This document shows positions 49,401-58,300 of a stretch of DNA of 64,000 nucleotides, piece after piece. Numbering within the stretch: the first letter of the stretch is position 1; every line of letters starts with the position of its first letter. The notes beneath the pieces were generated by a model, which saw nothing but the letters and a program-made list of their open reading frames with translations, was not told where the DNA came from and made no database searches. The stretch comes from Aquimarina sp. BL5 (GTDB taxonomy: Bacteria > Bacteroidota > Bacteroidia > Flavobacteriales > Flavobacteriaceae), in NCBI RefSeq assembly GCF_003443675.1, contig NZ_CP031963.1, forward strand, positions 5,947,238-6,011,237, read 5' to 3'. A program made the translations under genes and the position numbers.

Positions 49401-51878
49401 GATGGAGGTGCATTTGCATCTTGTCGTGTGGATCAACCGCAATCTCAATTTCCATCGATAATTCTTTTTGCACTTCAAAAGGAAATAACAGAAATAGAAA
49501 TTGGTGCGGAATATGAGATTTCATTTTATCAATCAAATGGAGGATATTCTGGAGCAACTAGTGAATTTAATGCTTCTTGGAGAGTTTCTTGGTCTCAAGG
49601 GTTTGGTTCTGGTAGTTCAGAAAATTCTCCAGATATGTTAGTTAAGGGAGGATTGGTAGGTAATAATTCTGAAGCTCCAACTTGGGATCTAGTAAAGATG
49701 AGATTTACTGCAGCATCTTCTTCAATGAATTTAACTTTTACTCCTGTTGTACCTGCACATAATACCGTGGATAATGGAGTATTAGTGCATCTGTTAATCG
49801 ATGGTATAAAAGTGACAAAAGTAGATGGAGATTGTGGCGATACCACATCTGATTACGAGTTTTGTTTATCACAGGATTCACCTACTATTGCCGACTTAAC
49901 TTCCCCTATTACAGGAACTAATATGGTGTCCTGGTATGAATTGGAGACTGGTGGAGAGCCACTACCTTTAGATGAAGAAATCACTGAAAATTTCACTTAT
50001 TGGGCGGATGATAACTTAGGAAACCCGAGAGTTTCTGTAGATGTAGATGTCTATGGAGGTTTTATAGGGTATGATAATTTAGAAGATTATGATTATCAGT
50101 CTTTTGCTGTTATAACAGATCCTAAGATAAGTGATTTGCAATCACCAGGAGAAAACATTACCTGGTACAGTGCAGCAGTAGGGGGTATACAATATAATGA
50201 TTCGGATCCTTTGGTAAATGGCAGTTCATATTATGCACAACAAGGAACTAGCCCCTGTAGATTTGAAGTATCAGTTTTTGTAGGAGTTTTTCCTCCATTA
50301 GGAGATGGATGGCAATTTTTCTGTAAGTCAACAGATCCAACTTTAAACAGTATAGAACTTGCAGACTTAGATGCAGGGTATAGTTATAGATGGTATAATC
50401 AGGAAATAGGGGGGTCAGCATTAGATACAACTATCGGACTTCTGGATGGTGATATATATTTTGTAACTATAGTAGATCCAGAAGGTAATGAAAGTGAGCG
50501 AAGACAAATAGAGGTTTCGGTGTATGATATCCCACCACCCGTAGTAACACGTACACATCAAGTGTTTTATTCTAATGATCCGGTAACTGTTTCTGAATTA
50601 ATCGCTGTAGGAAATAATATTATTTGGTATGATGCTAATGGAATTGCTTTTGATCCAGAAACACATTTAGATGAAAGTGTTACCTATTATGCAGGGCAGA
50701 CTGATCTAAATTGTAAAGAAGGAGATATTAATTGCTGTGTAAGTACAGAAAGAATAGCAGTAACAGTAGAAATACTCGAAGAATTACCTCCTAGTCTTAT
50801 CGGTTGTGAACGATTCCGTCCTCAGCCTGGTGATCATTATGTAATTAGTGCTTGGGTGCGAGAAGATGGCTTACTAGCGACAAATCCAGAAGTTAAGCCT
50901 TTTAGTGCAGTAAGTAATTCTTTTGTTAAATTATTAGAGCATTTGTATGAGGACGTTTTAGTAGGAAACAAATCTATTCCTGCTATCTACAAAGTAGATA
51001 ATCGACAATTAGATGACCTTATTCCTTTTATAGTTAATTCAGTCGATAAAAATTTAACAGTTTATAATTTTAAACCTTATAAGAGAAAACAGGATAACGA
51101 AGGTCCTGAGAGAACCGTAGGTTTCGAATTCTCTTTAATACCAGGTAATAATGCACCAGTTTATAGATATCAAACTCCATTTGTAGTTGAAAACGGAAAT
51201 AACCAAAAAAACTACAGATACCCATTATCTCATAATAGTGAAGTACTTGATTTAAAATTTAAGGATGTTATCGTTACTGGAAATACGTTAAAGATTATAT
51301 CTGATTTTAGTATTACAGGAGCTCCTTATAGTCTTACAAGAACTAATATTGAAAATAATACAAATGCAGCTGGAATACAATCAGAAATCACAACATTTAC
51401 GTTTATTTCAGATCCTGATTATCAAGCCATGAAGTATATGAATTCTAGTATGCGATTGATTTTTAAATCAGGAGATCCTGTGGCGTCTGAGGATGAACTA
51501 GAAGAAATTCAAAACATTGAGTTTACACCTAAAGGAGCTTTAATAGACGGGTGGCAGCGCGTTTCAGCGGATTTTGTAATTCCCTTAGATGCGATTAATA
51601 TGACAATTTCTTTAGAAAGTAATATTCGACAAGGAAGCCCAGAGAGCCTGAATGTATATTTTGATGATATCAGAATACATCCATTCGAAGGGAATATGAA
51701 AACATTTGTCTATGATCCAATTACCCAAAGATTGCAAGCAGAATTAGATGAAAATAACTATGCTACCTTTTATGAGTATGATCAGGAAGGTGGGTTGATT
51801 AGAGTGAAAAAAGAAACAGAAAGAGGAGTGTATACGATTCAGGAAACACGTTCTGGGAATGCTAAACGTACTAATTAA
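40440..51878 (+). CDS. Giant leucine-rich-repeat and Ig-like surface protein
   Basis: This 3812-residue exported protein has a signal peptide ending LLAQ. Residues 31-2915 contain seven modules, each made of a plant-type LRR cap (QALIDLYNxTxGxxW), a run of LRRs of type LxxLxLxxNxLxGxIP, a NxFVFSDFE stretch and an Ig-like domain (YQWFKN...AGVYHFTATN). The modules begin near 31, 615, 1073, 1533, 1876, 2103 and 2543. Modules 2 and 3 are almost identical. A jelly-roll-like domain (about 2920-3115) and Ig-like strands (to 3450) follow. The last 350 residues end with RHS-type YDP.TQRL and YEYDQEGGL segments. It likely binds peptides or glycans at the surface; the ligand is unknown. Confidence 0.85.
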   Translation: MKNLTYIQTVLIKHSLIVLFTIFYGTQLLAQVSPQERQALIDLYNATDGDNWTSTINGTNPWLVNDASSLVNTWGGVTVEDNKVIGIYLFGGGVAGQLPNSIGDLVHLRSLVITRSGGLTGGIPSTIGNLTQLESINLSSNQLTEPIPVELGNLTKLTGINLYRNRITGTIPSSLGNLINLIGLTLGENALSGSIPSELGNLTNLTGLNLFQNQLTGTIPSSIGNLTNLTSLALARNGLTGGIPISIVNLTKITGLDLSSNKLSDPIPPELGNMTNLTGLNLYRNRITGSIPKELANLTNLVGLTLGENALTGSIPPELGSLTNLTGLNLFQNQLTGSIPPELGNLQNLVGLTLGRNSLTGPIPAALGNLTNLESLDLGTNRLTSIAPELGNLTKLKSLILYINQITSPIPSEIGNLTNLETFTVERNAITGSIPSELGNLKKLKSLSFSRNQLTGSIPESIGQLTDLQGLGVSYNNLSGKVPSGLATIVSNGVLKGLGLERNKFVFSDFEAEFQTYRNDLTNFNYLLQDKVDEVETLSVSQNESITLTSLALTSPNNSYQWFKNNVAIPGATNKDLVIANATDSDAGVYHFTATNSIITDLTLTRNSITVEIGCGVSASEKQALIDLYNSTDGVNWRYSTNWLTDAPVCDWYGVTVSNGKVTKLSLALNGVAGPLPNNFSDLIHLESVTFERNALTGTIPSSIGNMTNLTFLHLGSNQLTGEIPASIGNLTNLTALSLYRNGLTGSIPSELGNLTNLETLHLFSNGLTGVIPASFGNLTKLKILMLYINRLEGPLPSELGNLSALENLSFERNVITGPIPTSFGNLISLKELNLGNNQLSGSIPSELGNLSSLIGLRLFWNRLEGEIPSELSNISNLEIISLTRNLLSGEIPSSLGAITSLKLLDVSINNITGTVPASIGQLTNLNHLGLTQNKLSGRIPPELRALATSDVLNVLGLQQNNFVFSDFETEFQTYQNDLTTFNYLLQDKVDEVETLSVSQNESITLSSTALTSPNNSYQWFKNNVAIPGATNKDLVIANATDSDAGVYHFTATNSIITDLTLTRNSITVEIGCGVSASEKQALIDLYNSTDGVNWRYSTNWLTDAPVCDWYGVTVSNGKVTKLSLALNGVAGPLPNNFSDLIHLESVTFERNALTGAIPSSIGNMTNLTFLHLGSNQLTGEIPTSIGNLTNLTALSLYRNGLTGSIPSELGNLTNLETLHLFSNGLTGVIPASFGNLTKLKILMLYINRLEGPLPSELGNLSALENLSFERNVITGPIPTSFGNLISLKELNLGNNQLSGSIPSELGNLSSLIGLRLFWNRLEGEIPSELSNISNLEIISLTRNLLTGEIPSSLGTITSLKLLDVSINNITGTVPASIGQLTNLNHLGLTQNKLSGRIPPELESLTTSDVLNVLGLQQNNFVFSDFETEFQTYKNDLTTFNYLLQDKVDEVETLSVTENGTITLTSTALTSPNNSYQWYRDGVLIPGAINKDLVITNAKESDAGIYHFTATNSIVTDLTLERNPITLTVEENICGVSESEKQALLDLYNATNGDSWSNTLASNKPWDENISVCDWYGVTVVDGKVVGLNLENNVVSGTIPSSISNLIYLTNLDLNTNALIGEIPSSMGALLELTYLSMHHNSLTGNLPPSLGSLSNLTVMDLGFNVLQGPIPIAFCNLSNLEILNLSNNQLSGSIPKELGILKKLRRINLQYNFFTNVIPSQLVSLSNLEYLALNNNILSGVIPFTATEFSRLESFLFENNKFIFSDFENKHIGYKDFINTIYQYSPQAKTDAVETKTVTTGNTITLTTVLSSENNNYQWFKGDVLIPSATSREYSITNATIEDAGDYYFKATNNVIDGLTLERNVVTLNVVNNCEVSTTERQALEALYTSTNGTNWTNTLAENQSWLINDSDSAICDWYGVVVEDNKVVELNLSNNNLQGILPDIFNGLPYLKKIRFDGNILSGEIPVSFSAIAGLDILAIENNRFIFSDIETGSDNYVLKLGNEFTYIPQDMVDDENTVRVTQGESVTLTTIQLTSNANTYQWFKNGLPIDGATNKEYTITNATIEDQAVYFFEATNTIVDDLILMRRAIKIEVVEEGDTCRVSESEKQALIDLYNSTNGPNWTNNTNWLTDAPVCDWYGVTVVEGKVISLSLVNNNLDGILTPSISNLNLLTELILNSNRKLLGSLPLELMEMINLERLALSSCNLSGNIPEEIGNLLNLEELYLGYNNFSGTIPLNISILSKLRVLAINSNDIEGTIPDTINNLSNLETLDLFSNELEGQIPDSIVDLVNLKLLRLFSNKLEGIIPEQIGKLINLNQLQLGNNRLVGTIPVGITNLLELTNFNIFNNQIEGTIPADIGNLSLLTELVLAQNKLEGTIPDSISNLQELSNLNIYSNSLNGKIPSGLTSLLNWTHFLFSSNNFVFSDFENEHVSYTNQIANQYAYFPQKKVDEIETKSIVSGQSVTLTSNDLTSTNNRYQWFKTVNGSTTEIPGATNKEYTIENVAETDAGIYHFTATNSIVTDLTLTRNPITLEVLEAGACAVSDEDRQALIDFYQTTNGDAWVNTVNGSQPWLINDPTSKVCDWFGVTISSDYKVESIQLPGNNLRGEIPTSLEVLKDLKVLDLSQNSMIGEIPVILGNMPNLESLNLRENVLVGAIPEAITNITSLQTLDLGLNRFSSVIPTTIGELQALTYLDLSENKLEGTIPESLYTSLSLEVIKFQKNNLSGGVSGSIGDLVNLEVFWLSENNFSGAIPSSITSIPGLYNVHLDANAFGSDLPLLIPNFALANTEVQINSNRFVFSDFENEHPQYRDNLTNYTYIPQAKVDRVETIIVELGGSARLFTDDLTSPNNMYRWYKGQDFFVETQLREITIDNITEADLGDYYFVATNSTIEGLVLERNRITLKLRDITPPDGGDCDILEGVVDGSFENCYDSSGIIGTTTQNNDLSCSGFDTPGNFMYTWKIDPNNQGTSGGILSLVQESPDGGAFASCRVDQPQSQFPSIILFALQKEITEIEIGAEYEISFYQSNGGYSGATSEFNASWRVSWSQGFGSGSSENSPDMLVKGGLVGNNSEAPTWDLVKMRFTAASSSMNLTFTPVVPAHNTVDNGVLVHLLIDGIKVTKVDGDCGDTTSDYEFCLSQDSPTIADLTSPITGTNMVSWYELETGGEPLPLDEEITENFTYWADDNLGNPRVSVDVDVYGGFIGYDNLEDYDYQSFAVITDPKISDLQSPGENITWYSAAVGGIQYNDSDPLVNGSSYYAQQGTSPCRFEVSVFVGVFPPLGDGWQFFCKSTDPTLNSIELADLDAGYSYRWYNQEIGGSALDTTIGLLDGDIYFVTIVDPEGNESERRQIEVSVYDIPPPVVTRTHQVFYSNDPVTVSELIAVGNNIIWYDANGIAFDPETHLDESVTYYAGQTDLNCKEGDINCCVSTERIAVTVEILEELPPSLIGCERFRPQPGDHYVISAWVREDGLLATNPEVKPFSAVSNSFVKLLEHLYEDVLVGNKSIPAIYKVDNRQLDDLIPFIVNSVDKNLTVYNFKPYKRKQDNEGPERTVGFEFSLIPGNNAPVYRYQTPFVVENGNNQKNYRYPLSHNSEVLDLKFKDVIVTGNTLKIISDFSITGAPYSLTRTNIENNTNAAGIQSEITTFTFISDPDYQAMKYMNSSMRLIFKSGDPVASEDELEEIQNIEFTPKGALIDGWQRVSADFVIPLDAINMTISLESNIRQGSPESLNVYFDDIRIHPFEGNMKTFVYDPITQRLQAELDENNYATFYEYDQEGGLIRVKKETERGVYTIQETRSGNAKRTN
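42021..44810 (+). repeat. 1374-bp in-frame tandem duplication in the LRR gene
   Basis: The units 42021-43394 and 43395-44768 repeat with an exact period of 1374 bp (458 codons), and identity continues to about 44810. Only scattered changes are visible, some non-synonymous (GTIPSS/GAIPSS, EIPASI/EIPTSI). The other LRR modules are far more diverged. The duplication is recent and keeps the frame. Confidence 0.92.
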
Positions 51879-51881
51879 AGA

Positions 51882-52616
51882 ATGATGAAAGAAATTCATA
51901 AATATTATAGTATTACCATTGTATTCATAATGATTTGTTCATTAGGATCAATACATGCACAACATACAGACGCAAGAAAAATATTAGAAAATGTTGCGCT
52001 GTTTTATAAAAACACGGCACAGTATCAAATAGATGTGACTTATAATATGCATAGAGGGTTTACTGGGAACAATATCACCGAATCTTATACAGGTGAAATG
52101 GTTAAGAATGGTGATTTCTCCAAATTCAAAGTATTAAATTCTGAAATCATCTATTTTTCCGATGATCAATTAACAATCTCACACACGGATAAGACAATCG
52201 CATATTCTAAGAAGACAGTTACATCTGTATCAAGCTCGCCTGTAGAAATTGAAGGCTTTCTAAAATTTTATGATCAAATTGCTATAACAGAAAAAAATGG
52301 ACAACTTAAATGTGAGATGGTAAGCTCTAAATATAATCCTAGTAATCCATATGGTAAAGTGATTATTTATATAAACAAAGATAAATATTACATCGAAAAA
52401 CAAGAACTATTCTTTGCCGAAGCAATTCCTTTCGTAGATGAAAAAAATAACGAAAGGGAATCAGATGTAGGACGATTAGTGATACTCTTAAAACAGAAAT
52501 CATTAGAAGATCAAACAAGAGTTACACTACAGGATTATTTCACTTTTTCATCCGGTAAAAAAGTGATATTGTCATCAAAGTATAGTGAGTATAATTTTAT
52601 CAATCAAGCCAATTAA
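51882..52616 (+). CDS. Small exported protein, LolA-like
   Basis: The 244-residue protein has a signal peptide (hydrophobic 9-24, ending IHAQ). Its mature part is a single strand-rich domain opening with ARKILENVALFYKNTAQYQIDVTYNMHRG. The curved beta-sheet pattern and the start motif recall the LolA/LppX lipid-carrier fold, but the match is weak. It sits 3 bp after the LRR gene and 6 bp before the RHS gene, so it belongs to the giant-protein operon. It may help export or lipid modification, which is inference. Confidence 0.55.
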   Translation: MMKEIHKYYSITIVFIMICSLGSIHAQHTDARKILENVALFYKNTAQYQIDVTYNMHRGFTGNNITESYTGEMVKNGDFSKFKVLNSEIIYFSDDQLTISHTDKTIAYSKKTVTSVSSSPVEIEGFLKFYDQIAITEKNGQLKCEMVSSKYNPSNPYGKVIIYINKDKYYIEKQELFFAEAIPFVDEKNNERESDVGRLVILLKQKSLEDQTRVTLQDYFTFSSGKKVILSSKYSEYNFINQAN

Positions 52617-52622
52617 AACCAT

Positions 52623-55325
52623 ATGTATTTATCTATGAGAAATACAAGAACATATATAGGAGTATTCATTTTGTTTTTTGCTATTGTAAGCAGTTATGGA
52701 CAAAATAAAAATGAATATGATGCAATAGCAATTAGTAATGCTATTAATACGGGAGATGAATTACCATTGATTCCTGAAATGGCGCCAGAAAATTCAGTTA
52801 CTATAGCCGCTAATACATTGGTAACTTTAAGAATTTTAAAGAACCAGGAACCTTACAATTGGTATCGTTATGGAATACAATTAAGTATTATTCCATTAAG
52901 CATTACTGGTGATCAAATTCCTGAGGAAACCAAGGAAGTAACGTTATCGGTAGAACAAAATATGGTTGCCGGTGCAGGAAATGGAGGTATTGATCTACAG
53001 AAATATGTACTTCGAAATAGTTATGGAGCAGTTGTCTCAATAGCGCAAGGGACATATCAAAACCTGGAAACTAATGTGGCCGAGGATATTAATGGATATA
53101 TACCAGAAAATATACAGTTATCAGTAGAATTCGATGCACAACGATACCTACAGTTGTTAGCTACAGATATTCCTCAATTCACCAACGTAACATCTCCTCA
53201 AGATGGGCAACTTCCGATTAATTGGACAGCCATAACAGGAGCAGAAAGTTATGATTTAGAATGGACTTGGGTGGATGATTATGGAAATGATTTTAATACA
53301 GGGAAACCTGAGAATACGATACCATTTACAGCCCGTAGTTTCGAGCTGAATAGTACCCGTATTCAAACAACTAATACAGCGTATGCTATTCCATTAATTT
53401 ATGCTAGAGGATATGTGGTGTATAGAGTAAGGGCAGTCGGGAGGTATATCGATACAGCTGCTAATACATCCACTTCTTATTATAAATATGGAAAGTGGAG
53501 TAGTGGAACCACTCCAATGCAAACCATTGCAGATTGGCCACATAAATTTAAGGTAAACGAAGATCATGAAAATGGTAAAAATTGGCAGTTTCAGGCAAGT
53601 TATGCAGAAGAAGGAAAGAAAAAAGAAGTAGTTAGCTACTTTGATGGAACATTACGTAACCGGCAAACTGTTACCAAAATTAACTCTGATGATAATGTTA
53701 TAGTCGGAGAAGTTATTTATGATGCCCAAGGTCGCCCAGCGGTTGAAGTTTTACCTGTACCTACAACAGAAAATACTATTGGATATGTTCGGGATTTTAA
53801 CCAAAATACGAATGGGAATCTATATACTTACGAAGATTTTGATAAGGACACACAAAATATATTGGATCAGTCTACAGATCAAAAAGCGATGTCTACAGCT
53901 AGTGGTGCTTCTAAATATTATTCAGCAGCGAATACCGTAGAAGGGGATTTTAGTAATCGTATACCTGATGCAGAAGGGCATCCTTTCTCACAGATTGAGT
54001 ATACTCCGGATAATACAGGTCGTATTCGAAGGAAAAGTGGAGTGGGTGTACATCACCAGTTAGGGAGTGCACACGAGATGGAGTATTATTATGGTACTCC
54101 TGGACAAAAAGAATTAAACCGTTTATTTGGGTATAGTGTAGGTAATAAAGCACATTATAAAAAGAATTTGGTATTTGATCCAAATGGACAGGCAAGCGTA
54201 AGTTATATAGATCCACAGGGACGCACGATAGCTACAGCTTTATCTGGTGACGCAGCCATTACCGAAATGGATGGATTACCGGGAGAAGATGAAAGTCAAA
54301 ATCCAGAGGACCATAAAAGACTTACAGAAGATTTATTAGGTAAGTTATCCGCAAATGCTACTGATACAAATCAGGATAATAATATTCGCACGGCTACACA
54401 ACAATATGGAGCACAGAATGATGCTTTAGTGTATACAGGATCTAAATTAGCAACAGACGCTAAGGCAAGAAGCTTTACATATAGCTTGAAAAACAACCCC
54501 GTTTTTATATATACGTGTGCAGAAAACCCTGATAAAAAAGAGATAACTTATCCATTAGTATATGACCTTTCGATAGATGTTTTGGATAGAGATGGAGAGA
54601 GTGTGGTAACAGGTCCATTGCAATATGAGGTAGACTTGGTAAATACACCAGGTGTTACTAATGATACTTTTTTTGTAACAGATCCATTAAAAGATGTGGT
54701 AACACCCAGAGGTTCATTTAGGATAACTAAGAATCTTACCATCAATAAAGAAGCATTAGAAGAGTATGCAGATGATTACATAAGAAGACTTCAGGACCCA
54801 AATGATGATTGTTATATAACTACTGAGCAGGTTTCTTCATTACCCCCTATAAATATTGAAGGATGTTTTGTAACATGTTCTGATTGTGTAGAAGCTATGG
54901 AATCGGATTATCCAGCAACAGCTTCAAAATCAAATAAAGAGGTGTTTGTAGATACTCAAATGGCATCATATGATATGTCTCAATTGGAGTATTTAGATAT
55001 AGAGGAAATTGAAGCAGAAAAAATCAAACTTAGAGCTGCTTTTGGAGATCAATGGGACGCATTGATACGTGCGTGTAATGCACCTTGTAATGACGGAACG
55101 ATTGATAATAATGATACCATAGAAGATATAATAGCCAATTCAATCAGTTGCTCTATCAAGGAATCAGCATTGCTTGATGACATGAGACCGTTGGGCAATA
55201 TGGTGCCTATACATCAGTATTATACAATAATACGAATACTAGTGGGAATAATACATCTACCACAAGTAATACAGAAAAACTTAACATATATAATGATGAT
55301 AATGGGTTGTATAGTACAAAGGTAA
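52623..55325 (+). CDS. RHS protein segment 1 (N-terminal, to frameshift)
   Basis: This 900-codon frame covers the exported N-terminus (signal ending SSYGQ). A strand-rich DUF6443-like region follows, with the motifs ARGYVVYRVRAVGRY and YYGTPGQKELNRLFGYSVG. A Cys-rich stretch around residues 745-835 (for example CFVTCSDCVE) is the last authentic part. Codons after about 55196 are out of frame: the true frame reads on as QYGAYTSVL in the next segment. The track end at 55325 is therefore not the real C-terminus. Confidence 0.8.
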   Translation: MYLSMRNTRTYIGVFILFFAIVSSYGQNKNEYDAIAISNAINTGDELPLIPEMAPENSVTIAANTLVTLRILKNQEPYNWYRYGIQLSIIPLSITGDQIPEETKEVTLSVEQNMVAGAGNGGIDLQKYVLRNSYGAVVSIAQGTYQNLETNVAEDINGYIPENIQLSVEFDAQRYLQLLATDIPQFTNVTSPQDGQLPINWTAITGAESYDLEWTWVDDYGNDFNTGKPENTIPFTARSFELNSTRIQTTNTAYAIPLIYARGYVVYRVRAVGRYIDTAANTSTSYYKYGKWSSGTTPMQTIADWPHKFKVNEDHENGKNWQFQASYAEEGKKKEVVSYFDGTLRNRQTVTKINSDDNVIVGEVIYDAQGRPAVEVLPVPTTENTIGYVRDFNQNTNGNLYTYEDFDKDTQNILDQSTDQKAMSTASGASKYYSAANTVEGDFSNRIPDAEGHPFSQIEYTPDNTGRIRRKSGVGVHHQLGSAHEMEYYYGTPGQKELNRLFGYSVGNKAHYKKNLVFDPNGQASVSYIDPQGRTIATALSGDAAITEMDGLPGEDESQNPEDHKRLTEDLLGKLSANATDTNQDNNIRTATQQYGAQNDALVYTGSKLATDAKARSFTYSLKNNPVFIYTCAENPDKKEITYPLVYDLSIDVLDRDGESVVTGPLQYEVDLVNTPGVTNDTFFVTDPLKDVVTPRGSFRITKNLTINKEALEEYADDYIRRLQDPNDDCYITTEQVSSLPPINIEGCFVTCSDCVEAMESDYPATASKSNKEVFVDTQMASYDMSQLEYLDIEEIEAEKIKLRAAFGDQWDALIRACNAPCNDGTIDNNDTIEDIIANSISCSIKESALLDDMRPLGNMVPIHQYYTIIRILVGIIHLPQVIQKNLTYIMMIMGCIVQR

Positions 55326-58300
55326 CAACAGATCTATACAATAGCTGGCGTAACCCTCGTCATCCTAAATATGATCAAGATACTAACAGTAATAATGAAT
55401 TATATACCAAAGGGCACTACTATAATGTAGATGGTACTGTAAGTTATGTTCAAGGGAAAAAAGAAGTAGAAGTTATTACTAATGAAGAAGGTGAAGTAAT
55501 AGAGACTATTACTACGTATATACCAGAATTAAAAGACAATTCACCTTATATTGAAGATAAAGACAATCCAGAGATTATATATTTCGAACCACAGTATTTA
55601 GCAGATGTAGCTATATTCTTATCAGAAGATGTATGGCAGGAGCAATGGGTAGAATCTTTACTAGTATATCATCCAGAGTATTGTTATCTAGAATATAACG
55701 AGGCAGTATGCGGAATGATCAGTTCAGTACCCGGAGTTGGTACTATGAATTCTGACGGATATGAAATCTATTTACACGGGCTTAAACAGTTTGATGATGT
55801 TCCATCGTCATTATTAGGAGGTTTTATGGCTTTAGCTGACTTAGATCCTTATTTTAAGCTGGCAATACCTGGTATGAAAGATAATAGTAACCTTAGAAAG
55901 ACTATTATTAGAGAAGCGCTTACCGAGAATTACAATGGTAGTGGTTTTAACCTGATGGAATTCACTTATGCTACTATGGTATGTAACAGTATTACCAGTT
56001 GCGATTTAGGATTGGGAAGTAATCCACAGGCAAGTAGCATTATTAGTCAGGTAAATACTTTGATTCCTTCAGAAAAAGATCGATTCTGGAATACCTACAA
56101 AGCAAATTATTTAACAATAAAGCAAACCATACAGTCATTGTTTGCTAATATCAATGCAGTTGATAAAGGATGTTATAATGGGTGTATTGGTTCACAAACA
56201 CCAGCCACAAACTTATTAAACGTACTATCAGAATATAGCCAAAATCTGCAGAATCAGGTAGATACTTTTTTCAATAGTGCCAATAATGGAACAGATCCTT
56301 GTAGTGATACTCATATAGGATTATTTAGTGAAAAGGAAAAACGTTTTAAACCGTCTGATTTATTGTACGATTCTGGAGATGACCCACAAGATATCTACGA
56401 TGATATTGCGGAATATACAAATTATGAATATTATGTAGAAACAGGAGTATGTCCAAAGGCAAGAGATATGGAATTGTACTTGAACTATTTTTTCAAGGAA
56501 TATGCTAACGGCGTATCTGGAACAAGACCATATACAGGGAGGTATTTAAGTCCTGCATTGTTTGAAGATTTAGGAGGAGAACACCCACCATCTTATAACA
56601 GTTTTGATGTGGTCAATACAATTGTAGACAATACATTGAATATTCAATTTAGAGAAGGAGCTAACGATATCGGAGAAGTTCCTATTACGGTAAGTATAGC
56701 GGGGAATGTGAAAACTTGGGATGCTTATAGAGAAGGAAATTGGGTAATTACACACCTCAAAAGCATCAATACAAATTATAATGAAAGTGCCAAGTTATTT
56801 GAGTATAGAGTTATTGCCCAGATACGAACAAGTGTTACAGCAGAAACCTATGAAGAAATTATTTTATACGGTACAACTCAGGCTAGATTATCTAATTGTA
56901 GCATCGTAGCACCCGATGGTATTGGAGAATATCTAGGAGATGGAGGAACAAATCCAGGCGCTACTTGTAATAAAAGATCTCGTTTTGATACTGCATTAAC
57001 AGCTTTATTGAGAACGTTAGAACGCTCGGAAACTATTAATTCTAGTGTTTCCTTAGACAATAACATAGCATATCAAAATAGTTATTTACCACAGTTTTTT
57101 GGTTCAGGACAAGCACAATGGTATCAAGAAAGTCCTGGAGTATATATCATCAGTGTTGATGGGGTTACCAAAATGACCTTAGAATTGGACCAGGATTTTA
57201 ATACGGATGATATTAGATATATCACAGGAATAGGTTTTGAGTACATAAAGAATGCAGAAGATAGAATCCTATACGAAAATATAAGAATAACATACCGTTC
57301 TAATTCGTATAGAAGAAGATCTATTACCGGTAAAATATATGAATCCTGCGTTAGTGAAGATGATGGAGGAGAATCCAGTGCAAGTTTTAAATCTGGAACA
57401 GATGGAATTGCAAAATCAGCTTTTGGTGCACCTGGAGCGACTTGTAGATTGCTTAATTTTTTGTGCTGTGGTGATATAAATGATATTGTTGTGGATGAAG
57501 ATGATCAACCATTTGAATGTCCAGAATCAGAAATAGCTTGTGTAGAGTTTGCAGATACAGAACTTCTTTTTGAAAAGCATCTCCGTGATGTTATGAATAC
57601 AGCATTTAAAAGTATTGATATCTCTACCGGACAGGGTACTCCTTTTAATACACAGGGGGTAAATGATTTTAAAGAAACACTAAGGTTAGAAGATCGTTTT
57701 CAGCAAATACTACTCAATAATGCTACTTCTTCTTTTGATGTAGGAACGGCTCATGTAGAAGCCACATTAGCAAGCGCTGATGGAGCCTTTTTTGCTCTTA
57801 CTTTTTATAGGAGTGCTGCAGAAAATAATTTTAGGGATCCACTAGCGAGATTTTTCATATCATTCGATGATGTATATGATGATTTTCACGGTGGTATAGA
57901 TGAGGCAAATAAACCCTCAGGTATCACTGATATTCTGTGTGTTGATCTTATTGATGATATAGAACAAACACAACTGCGTATTACCTATAGAAATTATCTC
58001 GGAGTAATAAATACCTTTGAGACTAGTTTAGTATTGAATATCCGACATGGTGATGCTAATATATACTATAGTCAACCTAATTTAGAATGTGAGTTTTTTG
58101 AGGAGCCTGTAGTGGATACAGGGTGTGTAAATGTAGATTTAGAAGCAAGGAATCGTTTTGGTGAAGAATTAAGATTTCTATTGAATGCTTTGATCAGAGA
58201 TGGAGCAACTAATGAGAGTTTAGGGGATTTGATACCGCTCAAAGGGTATCTGGAATATTCTGAATTTTTACAAAAGATGTTAACCTATCAGAGCTCAGAA

